From positions 452,926 to 516,925 of the forward strand of contig NZ_CP096567.1 in assembly GCF_023221595.1 (NCBI RefSeq): a stretch of DNA of 64,000 bases, in the 5' to 3' direction. Source of the stretch: Rhodococcus qingshengii JCM 15477 (GTDB taxonomy: Bacteria; Actinomycetota; Actinomycetes; Mycobacteriales; Mycobacteriaceae). The position numbers were made by a program, and so were the translations under genes. Of this stretch, positions 26,612 through 35,348 are shown one piece after another. The first letter of the stretch is position 1, and each line of letters starts with the position of its first letter. The notes beneath the pieces are model-generated. The model was given only the letters and a program-made list of their open reading frames with translations. It was not told the origin of the DNA and ran no database searches.

Positions 26612-27797
26612 ACGTTCGATTCGGACGACAGTCTGTCGGGCGTCATCACGCGGAATCTCGTTGAATGGGCGGCTCAACCGCTTGGAGTTCGCGTTCCACA
26701 GACGATCACGTTGCCCGCGCAGATGACTCCAGCTGAGCTATCGGCTTCAACACCGATGCATGAGCTTTCGGACTCAACACCGATGCAACTCCTCGCGACT
26801 GCCAAGAGGCACGCGGCGGCTGGGCACCTGATGCAGGCCGAAGCGGCCTTCTCTCATGCAATTAAGGACGGGGATCCCGAGGCATTGACGGAGTTCGCCC
26901 AGTTCATGAGGCGAACAGGGCGGCTCGAACGGGCTCTCGCGCTCAACAATCAGCTACTCGCAGATCCCGCCTTACTGGCCAGAGGCGACGCCGAAGCGGT
27001 CGCTTATAAAACAAATTCTTTAGCCAATATGGGTGTGATTCATCGTAAGCGTGGTGAGTTGACCCAGTCCAGGGACCTGTTGCACGAGGCCGTCGAAACT
27101 GCACGGGCAAGCGCGCAACCCATCAATCAGAAACTGTGTTACGCGCTGGACAACTACGGGTTGACCTTGTTGAAGATCACGGAACCTGATGCAGCCATTC
27201 AACTTTTCGAAGAGGCACACAGTTTGCGTCAGGATTTTGGGTCCCCGAAAGAACTAGCGCAGTCTGCAATCAATCTCGGTCGGAGCCAAATGCGCCTTGG
27301 CGACTACGCGGCAGCGGAAGCGAGGTTCGCCGAAGCAATCGACTTTCTACGAGACGATCACGATGATCACCTGATGGCCAACGCGTTGTCGGGTCTCGCG
27401 GAGTCGGGGCTGCGGCAAGGTGCGGCCGACGGGGCCCAGGGCCACATCGAGCAGGCACTCAAAATTAATGAACGAATCCAGAACTCCGATGGGGTCAGCA
27501 TTGCGCACGCGCTGTTTGCGCAGCTCCTGTTGCTGGAAGGCGCACCGGATGAGGCTGAGAGGCATGCGCTCGTATCGCAGGAGAAGAGCGAGAAGTCGAA
27601 CAATGCTGCCGGCCTTGGCACAGCAGCCTGGCTGCTCGCGGAGGTGGCATTCGCGAAAGGAGGGACTTCACGCGCGAGGGCGCTACTGAGGGAAGCGACT
27701 GTACACGCCAGGAAGGCTCAGAGCCCCTTGCTGGATCGGGACATCGAGCAAACCTCCGTGAAGCTCAGCGCAGCGGGGACCTAGTAGTAAATTCTCG

Positions 27798-28421
27798 TCA
27801 TCGAATCGGCTTACAAGGCTTCGACTGAATCCAAGTGAGGCTCGGCCAGAATAGACAGGTCAGCCGGCCGTCGGGCAGCGTGCCGCAACCTGTGTCGATG
27901 AAGGCTCGATCGTGTTCGATCCGGGGGAGAAGGCGACGCTGAGGAGAGTGACCATAGATTGCGAATCGCTCGGTGTCCCCTGTCGTGTCGATCTCATGGG
28001 CCGGGCGTTCATGCGTTGCAACAACGCCGTCTACCACAACCTGATTGGCGAGCGAGTTCAGAAAGTCAATGTGTGTGGCGGGAACACTTTCCCGAAGCTG
28101 GGACAGTACGTCGGCTCGCGGCGCACCGACGTAGGACACAACCGTGGATGCTCCCCCGATCCGCAAGAAGCTGTCAAAACCGTCGCCCACTAGCGAGTCA
28201 AGGAAGGCTTGATCGTGATTCCCCATGATGAATGACGTAGAGATTCCCTTGGTCTGCTGCAGTCGGATCAGGAAGTCAATTACCTCACGAGAGTGCGGTC
28301 CACGGTTCACGTAGTCACCGAGGAAGACAAGGTGGGAGGTGCGAGAGCGTGCCGCTGTTACGAGTTCGTCCAGTTCTTCAATGCAACCGTGAATATCACC
28401 GATGAACCCGATCTCGTTCAT
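27798..28421 (-). CDS. PPP-family metallophosphatase (Ser/Thr phosphatase or ApaH-like)
   Basis: This 207-residue calcineurin-like phosphoesterase has the full PPP signature: GDIHG near residue 8, GDYVNRG near 35, GNHD near 67, and downstream His ligands (VATHERP, IYGHSP). Small bacterial members dephosphorylate proteins or hydrolyse dinucleoside polyphosphates, and the sequence does not decide which. The start overlaps the stop of the nucleotidyltransferase gene (ATGA), so the two are translationally coupled. This suggests opposing or sequential activities on one substrate. Confidence 0.88.
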   Translation of the reverse strand: MNEIGFIGDIHGCIEELDELVTAARSRTSHLVFLGDYVNRGPHSREVIDFLIRLQQTKGISTSFIMGNHDQAFLDSLVGDGFDSFLRIGGASTVVSYVGAPRADVLSQLRESVPATHIDFLNSLANQVVVDGVVATHERPAHEIDTTGDTERFAIYGHSPQRRLLPRIEHDRAFIDTGCGTLPDGRLTCLFWPSLTWIQSKPCKPIR

Positions 28422-29257
28422 AGAATTACTTTCGGAAGCTCGGCGTAAGGAAGGGATTCGTCCACGCCGAGAGCTAAGGTAGCCAGCTTCTCAAGGTCAG
28501 GATTGCTTGTCGATGAGCTAACGATGAGCGCGTGTAGGGATCCAAACGGGTTGTCGCCGGGTGCGCCTACTACCTCAATCAGGCGTTGGCGCAAATCGTC
28601 GAGGACACCGAGACTAGGAGCAGGATACTGCTCTGGATGCGACGACAGCAAGATAGTCAACTCTGGCTGATTGAACCGCACCGCCAATTCCTCGACTGAG
28701 AAGCATGGACGCCCATCGCGTAGAGCCAGGGTGTAGATGGCCGTGCGGAGTAAGTACCGAGCGACCTGGCACAACCCCGGCAGATAGATAGATTGCTCCT
28801 CGCGTGGCAGATCGAGAACAATTGCGAACTCGCGAATCCGTTGGAGTAACTCCTGTGGGTCGGGCGGGGTGAACGTGCTCAAGATTTCGGCCATTCGGCC
28901 TTCGGTGTCGTGCAAGGCAATCCCGTCCCTCGCCAGATGCATCCCGAAGAGGGTAGCTCGGGCATCGGCCAGTTGGGTGGGGGTGTAGGCGCTCAGGCTT
29001 AACTTGCCTTCCATTCCGGAGTCGGCCCGGAACTGTGACATAACGAGAAGGTCTAAGTCAGAAGTGGCTGATGCATCGCCCCGCGCCCAACTGCCGTAAA
29101 GCAGTACACCAATCGCGTTTCCCTGAACTCGCGTGCAGACCTGCTCAATGAGCATGTCGTCGACCAGAAGTTCCGCGAGTTTTTTGCGGATGGCCTCAAG
29201 ATCGACCGGCGATTCAGGTTCGTGCCAATCTAACTCGAATGGATCAGTATTGGTCAC
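28418..29257 (-). CDS. Nucleotidyltransferase-domain protein with helical C-terminal domain
   Basis: This protein of about 279 residues carries the pol-beta-type nucleotidyltransferase motif LLYGSWARGDASATSDLDLLV (GS near 55-56, catalytic Asp67 and Asp69). The C-terminal half is helical (LPGLCQVARYLLRTAIYTLALRDGRPCFSVEELA) and resembles the HEPN/substrate-binding domains found with MNT nucleotidyltransferases. GTG 29257 has an AAGGA ribosome binding site eight bases upstream. The longer frame to 29356 lacks one. It may adenylylate or nucleotidylate a protein or RNA. Its overlap with the phosphatase gene marks a two-gene unit. Confidence 0.82.
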   Translation of the reverse strand: MTNTDPFELDWHEPESPVDLEAIRKKLAELLVDDMLIEQVCTRVQGNAIGVLLYGSWARGDASATSDLDLLVMSQFRADSGMEGKLSLSAYTPTQLADARATLFGMHLARDGIALHDTEGRMAEILSTFTPPDPQELLQRIREFAIVLDLPREEQSIYLPGLCQVARYLLRTAIYTLALRDGRPCFSVEELAVRFNQPELTILLSSHPEQYPAPSLGVLDDLRQRLIEVVGAPGDNPFGSLHALIVSSSTSNPDLEKLATLALGVDESLPYAELPKVIL

Positions 29258-30249
29258 ACCTATCGTCCTTCCGTACTGATCAGCAATGGACGATGGCCTC
29301 GGGTGCACATTGCCCGTGTATGTACCCAAGCGATAGCGCTCTGCAGCGCCATTCAATTATGCACGGCAGCCTCGGGTGGAGCGCTGCCAGTGGGACCTCA
29401 TCGTGTAATGCCCACATAGACCGTCCACACCCCGCCGCAGTGGCTCTGCTGTCAAAATTCAGGTGCCATTGACAGGTTGTGCGACGGGACGGTCCAGGCG
29501 AGCCGCTCAGCGGTGTTCGACAGATCTCGCGGTGAGGCATCGACATCGATGAAGCCAGCCTGCGTCGAGCCGTCTGACGACGCTAACGACTGATGCGCAA
29601 TTTGCTCTACCGCTGAGGTTTCACCTCACCGATCTACATCGCGCTGCAGTCCGGGAGCTGAAGGGCTTTCAGCTGACCAAGCCCAAGGTTGCTGGCTGAT
29701 TCCCCGCCGACTTGCAGCGTTAACTTCGGCATGTACTGCTGGCGTGTCAGACGGCGTGGACGAAGCCTTGAATGGGCGCGACCTCCGGCCTGTGTGGGCA
29801 CCCCTGGCCGCAGACTTCGTGTGGGGTGCCGACGTTCCGTATGTACAACTCCCCGAAGCGAAACCCAAGCGTCGCCCGATCCAGCGTGAGTATCGACCTG
29901 CGGTGTACCGGCGGGGCGGGCGGAGAAACTGGGCAGGGAGATGCAGATGCTGTCGACACCGATCATCGATCACCGTGCAGCCGCGGATGGGCAGGTCTCG
30001 GCCGACAACGAACCCGCAGGGTGCCGGCACGGGAGGGCTCCCGATTGGCGCGCTACATACCCAACTCCGGAAGCAGAACGCCCACGCGCAGCGTGTGCTG
30101 CGGGCCGTCGAAGCAAGGAAACCTGTCGGACCGATAGGCGACGATGGCCCGTAGCGTCACAGAGACCGCCGCGACGGTATGCCGGCGCGGCAGTGAACGG
30201 CCCAGCGTCGTCCGCAGCGGCATCACCAAACGAGAAATGGAGACACAAG
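29258..30249. other. Approximately 1-kb stretch without a supported gene
   Basis: Several overlapping short frames occur. The longest plausible one is rightward at 29744-30154 (contains WAPLAADFVWGADVPYVQL), with no recognised family or convincing ribosome binding site. The segment may hold decayed coding sequence. I see no RNA gene or complete mobile element. Confidence 0.4.
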
Positions 30250-30858
30250 ATGAGCGTCGACGGATTCGTGTTCGTAGATCTCGAAACCACCGGCACCGAA
30301 GCCGAAGTCTGCGAGATCCTCGAAATCGGGTTCGCGCTGTACTCTGCCGACCTCATGCCGATCGAGCGTTTCGAGGCCCTCGCAGTCACCACCGGTACAT
30401 CTGCCCTGATCGACCGACTTCACACCGATCCAGCGTTCGACGTCGTGAAGCGAATGCACACTGACAACGGGCTATTCGCCGATCTACGTACTGAAATCGC
30501 AGCAGCCGGCGACAACGCACCGCAGGATCTGTCCGGCTTCGAATCCGATATTGTCGATCTCCTCGCGCGGTGGGGCGTCGACAGCTCGACTCCACTATGC
30601 GGCAGCTCCCACCGCATGGACCGCGAGTTCCTGGCGCGGTGGATGCCGAAGACAGACGCGTTGTTCTCCTACCGGATTATCGACGCCTCGTCGTTCCGCG
30701 AAGCTGGCTTGCGCCTCGACCGCGAACGGACGAAATCACGTCTCGATCTCGTCGCCAAATATGGGGCACCCGCTCACCGCGTTGTCGAGGACATGCACCA
30801 CTCTGCGAACGTGCTGCGCGTATTCCATGACAGAGCCCCGATTCCCCTCGGCGCGTGA
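30250..30858 (+). CDS. DnaQ-fold 3'-5' exonuclease / oligoribonuclease-like protein
   Basis: This 202-residue DEDDh-type exonuclease begins VFVDLETTGTEAEVCEILEIG, the classical ExoI motif with Asp10 and Glu12. It continues with LCGSSHRMDREFLARWMP (ExoII, Asp) and ends with PAHRVVEDMHHSANVLRVF (ExoIII, His and Asp). This spacing is like oligoribonuclease (Orn). ATG 30250 was chosen because the ExoI strand begins immediately after it, although the frame is open upstream to 29941. It stands alone and could be a plasmid-borne or phage-derived exonuclease. Confidence 0.85.
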   Translation: MSVDGFVFVDLETTGTEAEVCEILEIGFALYSADLMPIERFEALAVTTGTSALIDRLHTDPAFDVVKRMHTDNGLFADLRTEIAAAGDNAPQDLSGFESDIVDLLARWGVDSSTPLCGSSHRMDREFLARWMPKTDALFSYRIIDASSFREAGLRLDRERTKSRLDLVAKYGAPAHRVVEDMHHSANVLRVFHDRAPIPLGA

Positions 30859-31214
30859 CCTGTCGGACGTCTCGAACGGGCCGGTCACCCGAGAGCTCCG
30901 AGCTAGTCCGCGAACGCCGGCGATTGCGCGCATGAATCGCGTCGTGGAGAGTCCAGTCAAGGGTCGGTAGCGAGACTGTCGTCCGAGTTTTGTTGATGGA
31001 CAACCTGATCGAGTGACGTCGTGGGAGTACAAATGGGCCAAGTTTGGAGCCCTAAGTGGTTCGTGTTGACGACGGTTGAAAACTGGTCCTGGCCCACTTT
31101 CCGTGATGGCGCTCGCGGCACCTACCATCGCGGCCTCAACGGACGCGGTGGACCACGCAAAAACCTAACAACCCCTGCACCTGAGTTAGTGTCAGCTATG
31201 TCATGACAACGCAG
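30859..31214. other. Non-coding stretch with a possible IS21-type terminus
   Basis: No supported gene. Around 31069-31107 the sequence TGTTGACGACGGTTGAAAAC followed by TGGTCCTGGCCCACTT resembles IS21-family ends, and TGGGCC/GGCCCA form an inverted repeat nearby. This may be the scar of a further element. Confidence 0.35.
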
Positions 31215-31438
31215 TGTGTCAACGGCATCTGAATCTTGATCCCTTTCCGGCATCTGAAAGTTGACCCCTGCGTGCGGTTATGCGATCAGGTCTCGGTTTT
31301 CTGACTGGGCATCGGACGGCCGAGATCACGATCCTTGAGGCGATAGCTGTCACCTTTGAGCGAAATGACATCTGCGTGATGGACCAGCCTGTCGATCATC
31401 GCCGCGGCCACGACCTCGTCGCCGAACACCTCGCCCCA
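31215..31438 (-). mobile_element. IS21-family remnant: terminus plus istB C-terminus
   Basis: Starting at TGTGTCAACGG (31215), two copies of a CGGCATCTGA-A-TTGA-CCC repeat form an IS21-type terminus. The complementary strand of 31286-31438 then encodes the last about 50 residues of an IstB: WGEVFGDEVVAAAMIDRLVHH, then ADVISLKGDSYRLKDRD. The frame upstream of the conserved Trp is not IstB-like, so the gene is broken exactly there, where the recombinase cassette begins. Confidence 0.75.
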
Positions 31439-31585
31439 TCTATCTGGGGTTGGCACTTGTTCGTCTCCGTGGAAACCCGCAGCTCGCTGGGACTTCAGCA
31501 TGTTTTCGCGTTCTAGCCTTCTCAAGCTGTGAGCGGTCTATATTAGGTGCTACCTTAATCGTTCAGGTGTGAAGAAGGTGTGCTG

Positions 31586-32647
31586 ATGACCGAAGGTCTG
31601 CGGCTGATCCCGGGCAACGTCGTTCCGATAGAGTCGATCGAGTCAGATCCTGTTGTGTTCCAACGCAACTGCGTGGACGCCTTCGTCGCGTCCTGGCGAG
31701 CTCGGGGCTTCAGCCCAGTCACTATCGACAACGACATCGGGCTACTCGAGCGGACGCTGACGGCACTGGGCCGGCCGGCGTGGGAAGTCACCGCCGAGGA
31801 CATCGACCGAGTCGTTGGCAGCCTCGCAGTCGCGGGCCGTGCTCCGTCGACTCGGCGGGAGTATGTGCAGATCTTCAAGGGATTCCACTGGTTCCTCCAG
31901 GTTCGCAAGGCAGCCGAGATCGAGGCCGTGTTCGGGGTGAAGCTGGTCTGCCCGGTGGATGAGTTCAACGCCTCCCGCCATGTCGGCGACGATTCGCCGG
32001 CGCTGGTGCCGCCTCCGACTCCGGAGCGCGTGCGGGAGTTCTTCGAGTTCATGAAGGCGCGCATCATCACCGCCCGAAAATATGGGCCGGCAGCTCGGGA
32101 CTACGCGCTGTTCCGGACGCTCTATCATGCCGGACTGCGCTCGGAAGAGGCTGCGCTGCTCGACCTTCCGGATGTGCATTTCGATCGTGGTCCGTTCGGC
32201 AAACTTCATGTCCGCTTCGGTAAGGGCGCCAGGATGTCCGGTCCTCGGCCGCGATGGGTTCCGATGCTCGACGGTCTGGACCTGGTGCTGCGCTGGTTCC
32301 TGACCGACGTGCGGCCCAAGTTCCCGGACTCGCCGGTGTTGTTCGCCGCCGAGTCCGGCGGGCCGCTGCATCGTGGAACGATCCGCAACCGGCTGCGATA
32401 TCTGATGGAGCTCGAAGGGCGCCCGCGTTCGGAGCGGTTCAGCCCGCATGCGCTGCGACGTGCGTGCGCGACCCACAACTATGAGCGTGGCGTGGATCTG
32501 GTTGCGATCCAACAGCTTCTGGGTCACTGGACCGTCGGATCGACGATGCGGTATGTCCGGCCATCGGAGACCTTCATCGAGGACGCGTATCGGCGCGCGG
32601 TGACCACCACCCTGGCCGAGCTCAGCGGAGAGGACGAGCGAGCGTGA
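31586..32647 (+). CDS. Tyrosine recombinase
   Basis: This 353-residue phage-integrase-family enzyme has an N-terminal SAM-like core-binding domain (FVASWRARGFSPVTIDNDIGLLERTL). The C-terminal catalytic domain has Arg in YHAGLRSEEAALL, a beta-hairpin Lys region, HALRRACATHNYERG, LLGHWTVGSTMRYVR and the nucleophilic Tyr. All catalytic positions are present, so it is likely active. ATG 31586 follows a GAAGAAGG site by seven bases. GTG 31580 is an alternative. Its stop overlaps the next start (GTGA). Confidence 0.9.
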   Translation: MTEGLRLIPGNVVPIESIESDPVVFQRNCVDAFVASWRARGFSPVTIDNDIGLLERTLTALGRPAWEVTAEDIDRVVGSLAVAGRAPSTRREYVQIFKGFHWFLQVRKAAEIEAVFGVKLVCPVDEFNASRHVGDDSPALVPPPTPERVREFFEFMKARIITARKYGPAARDYALFRTLYHAGLRSEEAALLDLPDVHFDRGPFGKLHVRFGKGARMSGPRPRWVPMLDGLDLVLRWFLTDVRPKFPDSPVLFAAESGGPLHRGTIRNRLRYLMELEGRPRSERFSPHALRRACATHNYERGVDLVAIQQLLGHWTVGSTMRYVRPSETFIEDAYRRAVTTTLAELSGEDERA

Positions 32648-32961
32648 GGATCAAGTGGCGACTGCGGATGGCCGCGGCCCAACGCGAAGTGTGGACCGGG
32701 ACCGAGCTGCGCAGGCTACTGGCAGACAAAGCCGGGCTGGAGATGTCGGCGGCGTCGGTGTCGGCGCTGTTCACCAAGGAACCCACCCAGATCAAGATGA
32801 CGACGCTGATCGCGTTGTGCACTGCCTTGCAATGCACTCCGGACGACTTGTTCGAGATCGACACCACTCCCGTCGAGCGTCCTGCCGAGCCGCCAATCCG
32901 ACCGGCGCCGACGCAGCGCCAAGCCGTCAACGCCCGCGGCCGCTCGCTGCCGCCGATGTGA
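32644..32961 (+). CDS. XRE/Cro-type helix-turn-helix protein of the recombinase cassette
   Basis: This 105-residue protein has a Cro/C1-type HTH: GTELRRLLADKAGLEMSAASVSALFTKEP, then ITLIALCTALQC-like TLIALCTALQCTPDDLFEI. A Pro/Arg-rich tail follows. The GTG start overlaps the recombinase stop by four bases. It probably regulates, or assists as an architectural factor for, the flanking recombinases (inference from gene order). Confidence 0.85.
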   Translation: MRIKWRLRMAAAQREVWTGTELRRLLADKAGLEMSAASVSALFTKEPTQIKMTTLIALCTALQCTPDDLFEIDTTPVERPAEPPIRPAPTQRQAVNARGRSLPPM

Positions 32962-32980
32962 CGCTTCGACCTGGAAGTCA

Positions 32981-34612
32981 TTGCAGAACATGGGTAAACG
33001 CCAGCGTGACTGTGTCGAGTGCGGCGGACCGGTGGGCATCATCGGCCGCGACCTGTGCTGCCGGTGCACCGCCCGCGCCAAGGACGCGGCCGCCAAGCAA
33101 CCGTGCCCTGACTGCAGCCGCAGTAGGGTGCTCGTCGTCGAGACAGGTCGTTGCGTGCTTTGTTCCCGCCGGTGCGCGCAGTGCGGTCACAAGGTCCGCT
33201 TCGCGGAGGCCGTGTTGTGCCGGGGCTGCCAACACAAAGCCGACCTGCAAGCTCGGCAACAGGACTGTCCGCGGTGCGGCAAACCCGGGTATCTGCGCGT
33301 GGACACCGGCTGGTGCGGTCACTGTTCGAGGCCGCGACCTTCGAAGAAGCCCCCGCACGTCTGCGTCGCCTGTGGCGTGTTGCGCCGCCATGCCGGCCGC
33401 GGCATGTGCTCGCGATGCTGGCAGCGCCATCCGGATCGGCCGCATGTGGCCGGCGAACATCTCCTAACACGTCTTGCCGACCCGCCGGATTGGCTGCCCG
33501 GCCTGATCACCTGTCTCGCCGACGGCTATTCGCCAGGCCGTGCGTGTGTGGCGGTCACCGAGCTGGGGCGACTGCTCGACGACGAGCACTCCAATCATTC
33601 GCCGTCCCTGCTCGATAGGGCACGCCGCTCAGGTCGTTCCATGGGTCCGCTGGCCAGATCGATGCAGGATTTCTTCACCGAACACGGGCTGGCGATGCCG
33701 ACCGACCAGAACGAGCGACTCGCCGCCGGCCGTCGGCAACGGCGGATCGAAGCGGCCCCAGAGCCGCTGCGGCCGGCAATCGCAGGATTCGCCGAGTTCA
33801 TGCTTACCTCCAGGGCCCGTGCTCGCCGGGCCGGAACACTGCCCCGCAGCGATTCGACCATAGAGGCCGCACTGGCGGCCGTTCGAGATTTCGCTTCGTT
33901 CTTGAACAGTGAACGCGGGAAACAAGATTGGGCGACCGTCGAGCTCGGCGACGTCGAGGCGTTCCTAGTTTCCCTGCCGAAGTCGCGCCAGCGAAGAATC
34001 ACCGTGCTGCGCCAGTTTTTCCGATTCGCGCGCAGTCACCGTCTGGTCCTTGTCGATCCGACGAAGAGCCTGGACAGCAAAGAGGCCAAGGGTTTTCGTG
34101 GCCGGACGCTCACTCTCGAGCAACAGCGCCGGTTGTTCCAGCGGTGGACCACCGACCTGCTGGTGCATCCGCATGAATCCCTGGTCGGCATCCTCGCCTT
34201 GCTGCATGGCGCTTCCAGTCGCGAAGTCCGGCTGATGACCTGCGACGATGTTGATCCGATTCGACAGACCGTCAGGCTTGGCAAGCGACCGCATCCGGTC
34301 CCGATGGACCCAGCGAGCTGGACGATCGTGCAGCGCTGTTTGGCCCATCGCGCCTCCTGGCGAACCGCCAATCCGCACGTCATCGTCACCAAAGGGACCA
34401 AGGCCGGACGGTCACCCGCATCGGTCGCCTATCTGAGTCATGTGCTCGACGATTGCGGGTTCGGCCCACGGATGATCCGCTGCACTCGCCTTATCGATCT
34501 GGTCAACACCATGGATCCGAAGCTCGTCGCCGCGGCATTCGGCATGACCGCCGAGGCCGCCATGATCTACCTGGCAGACTTCGTCGACCCGACCCGACTG
34601 CCGAACCCGTGA
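32981..34612 (+). CDS. Zinc-ribbon-array tyrosine recombinase-like protein
   Basis: This 543-residue protein has about ten CxxC motifs in the first 145 residues (CVEC, CCRC, CPDC, CVLC, CAQC, CRGC, CPRC, CGHC, CVAC, CSRC), making up to five zinc ribbons. A SAM-like helical domain (STIEAALAAVRDFASFLN) and a recombinase-like C-terminal domain follow. The catalytic set is altered: Arg is kept in HGASSREVRLMTCDDV, box II reads IRCTRLIDLV without the usual His, the LGH position is AFGM, and a Tyr remains in AMIYLADFV. It may be a DNA-binding partner rather than an independent recombinase. Confidence 0.8.
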   Translation: MQNMGKRQRDCVECGGPVGIIGRDLCCRCTARAKDAAAKQPCPDCSRSRVLVVETGRCVLCSRRCAQCGHKVRFAEAVLCRGCQHKADLQARQQDCPRCGKPGYLRVDTGWCGHCSRPRPSKKPPHVCVACGVLRRHAGRGMCSRCWQRHPDRPHVAGEHLLTRLADPPDWLPGLITCLADGYSPGRACVAVTELGRLLDDEHSNHSPSLLDRARRSGRSMGPLARSMQDFFTEHGLAMPTDQNERLAAGRRQRRIEAAPEPLRPAIAGFAEFMLTSRARARRAGTLPRSDSTIEAALAAVRDFASFLNSERGKQDWATVELGDVEAFLVSLPKSRQRRITVLRQFFRFARSHRLVLVDPTKSLDSKEAKGFRGRTLTLEQQRRLFQRWTTDLLVHPHESLVGILALLHGASSREVRLMTCDDVDPIRQTVRLGKRPHPVPMDPASWTIVQRCLAHRASWRTANPHVIVTKGTKAGRSPASVAYLSHVLDDCGFGPRMIRCTRLIDLVNTMDPKLVAAAFGMTAEAAMIYLADFVDPTRLPNP

Positions 34613-34658
34613 AACTTCGGCGCCACTACGCACAGATTCGCGCGAACATGTGCGCTTT

Positions 34659-35348
34659 GGAGAAGGACTCGTTTGACGCGATCGCGACGGAATTCTTCTC
34701 CTCCCGTTCGGTCAACACCTGGAAAAGCAGCTCAGCACCTCGCTTGTCGAGTTCCATGTAACCGAGTTCGTCCAGCAAAAGTAGATCCACTCGGCCGTAG
34801 CGGGCGATCGTGCGGGCGAGTTGTTTCTCGTCGGCGGCTTCGACGAGCTCGTTCACTAATCGGGTGGCGAGGACGTATTTGACGCGGTAGCCCGCTTCGG
34901 CGGCCGCCGCGCCGAGCCCGATGAGTAGATGCGATTTCCCGGTTCCGGAGTCCCCGATCAAGCACAGGGGTTGGCCTTTGCGGATCCAGTCGCCGGTGGC
35001 GAGGGTGCCGATGGTGGCGGGATTGATGTTGGGGTTGGCGTCGAAATCGAAGTCGGCCAACCACTTTTCGCGAGGGAACCCTGCTCCCTTGATTCGCCGC
35101 ACCACACTTCGCCGGTCACGGTCGTCGCATTCGGAAAGCAGCAACTCCGCCAGAAATCCGTAGTACGAAAGCTGGTCCTTGCGGGCGGCAGTGGCGGCGT
35201 CCGCGACGACGGCACGGATGGTGGGTAGCCGTAGCCGGCGGCAGGCTTGATCGACTGCGGCGGTGGCGGCTTCCTCGGTTAAACCTCGGCGGCGCAGCGT
35301 GGTGGAAACCGTGACGGGTGGACGAACCATGTTCGGGCCTTCTTTCAC
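34659..35348 (-). pseudogene. istB: IS21 helper ATPase istB, 3'-truncated
   Basis: IstB is intact from GTG 35348 through Walker A (GDSGTGKSH) and Walker B (DLLLLDELGYMEL) to SVAIASNESFS. The reading frame then runs into foreign sequence (KAHMFARICA, stop at 34626). About 40-50 C-terminal residues are missing. The break coincides with the right edge of the recombinase cassette. The start overlaps the istA stop (GTGA). Confidence 0.88.

Larger units (their letters stand above)
23564..27784 (+). pseudogene. DUF4062-TPR protein gene interrupted by an IS21 element
   Basis: The gene is in two parts, 23564-24025 and 26612-27784. The first part is a DUF4062 domain (RPIFLASPGNLAHERD, then PQARINPYIDDCDFMILMLGDHWG, then SGTEEEFHRCLELL). 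The second is a string of tetratricopeptide-like helical repeats (NSLANMGVIHRKRGELTQSRDLL and similar). Removing 24026-26605 and one 6-bp target copy joins KSLLFD to TFDSDDSLSGVITRNLVEW in frame, giving a 544-residue protein. The junction matches DUF4062 proteins, where FRDRxExSxxLxxxTF precedes this segment. DUF4062 domains are TIR-like modules found in bacterial conflict proteins. The intact gene would be a candidate sensor-effector. Confidence 0.85.
31439..34658 (+). mobile_element. Tyrosine-recombinase mobile cassette (approximate limits)
   Basis: This segment of about 3.2 kb holds a recombinase, a small HTH protein and a second zinc-ribbon recombinase, all rightward and overlapping or closely spaced. 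Both edges cut istB genes at the same codon region. The three-gene plan recalls Tn554-type and recombinase-in-trio elements. I see only weak end similarity (GCATGTTTTCGCG near 31498; GCGCGAACATGTGC near 34640 on the opposite strand), so exact ends are uncertain. Confidence 0.6.

Noticed and set aside
29744..30154. 136-codon rightward frame as a gene
   Set aside because: No family, no convincing ribosome binding site and several competing frames of similar length on both strands.
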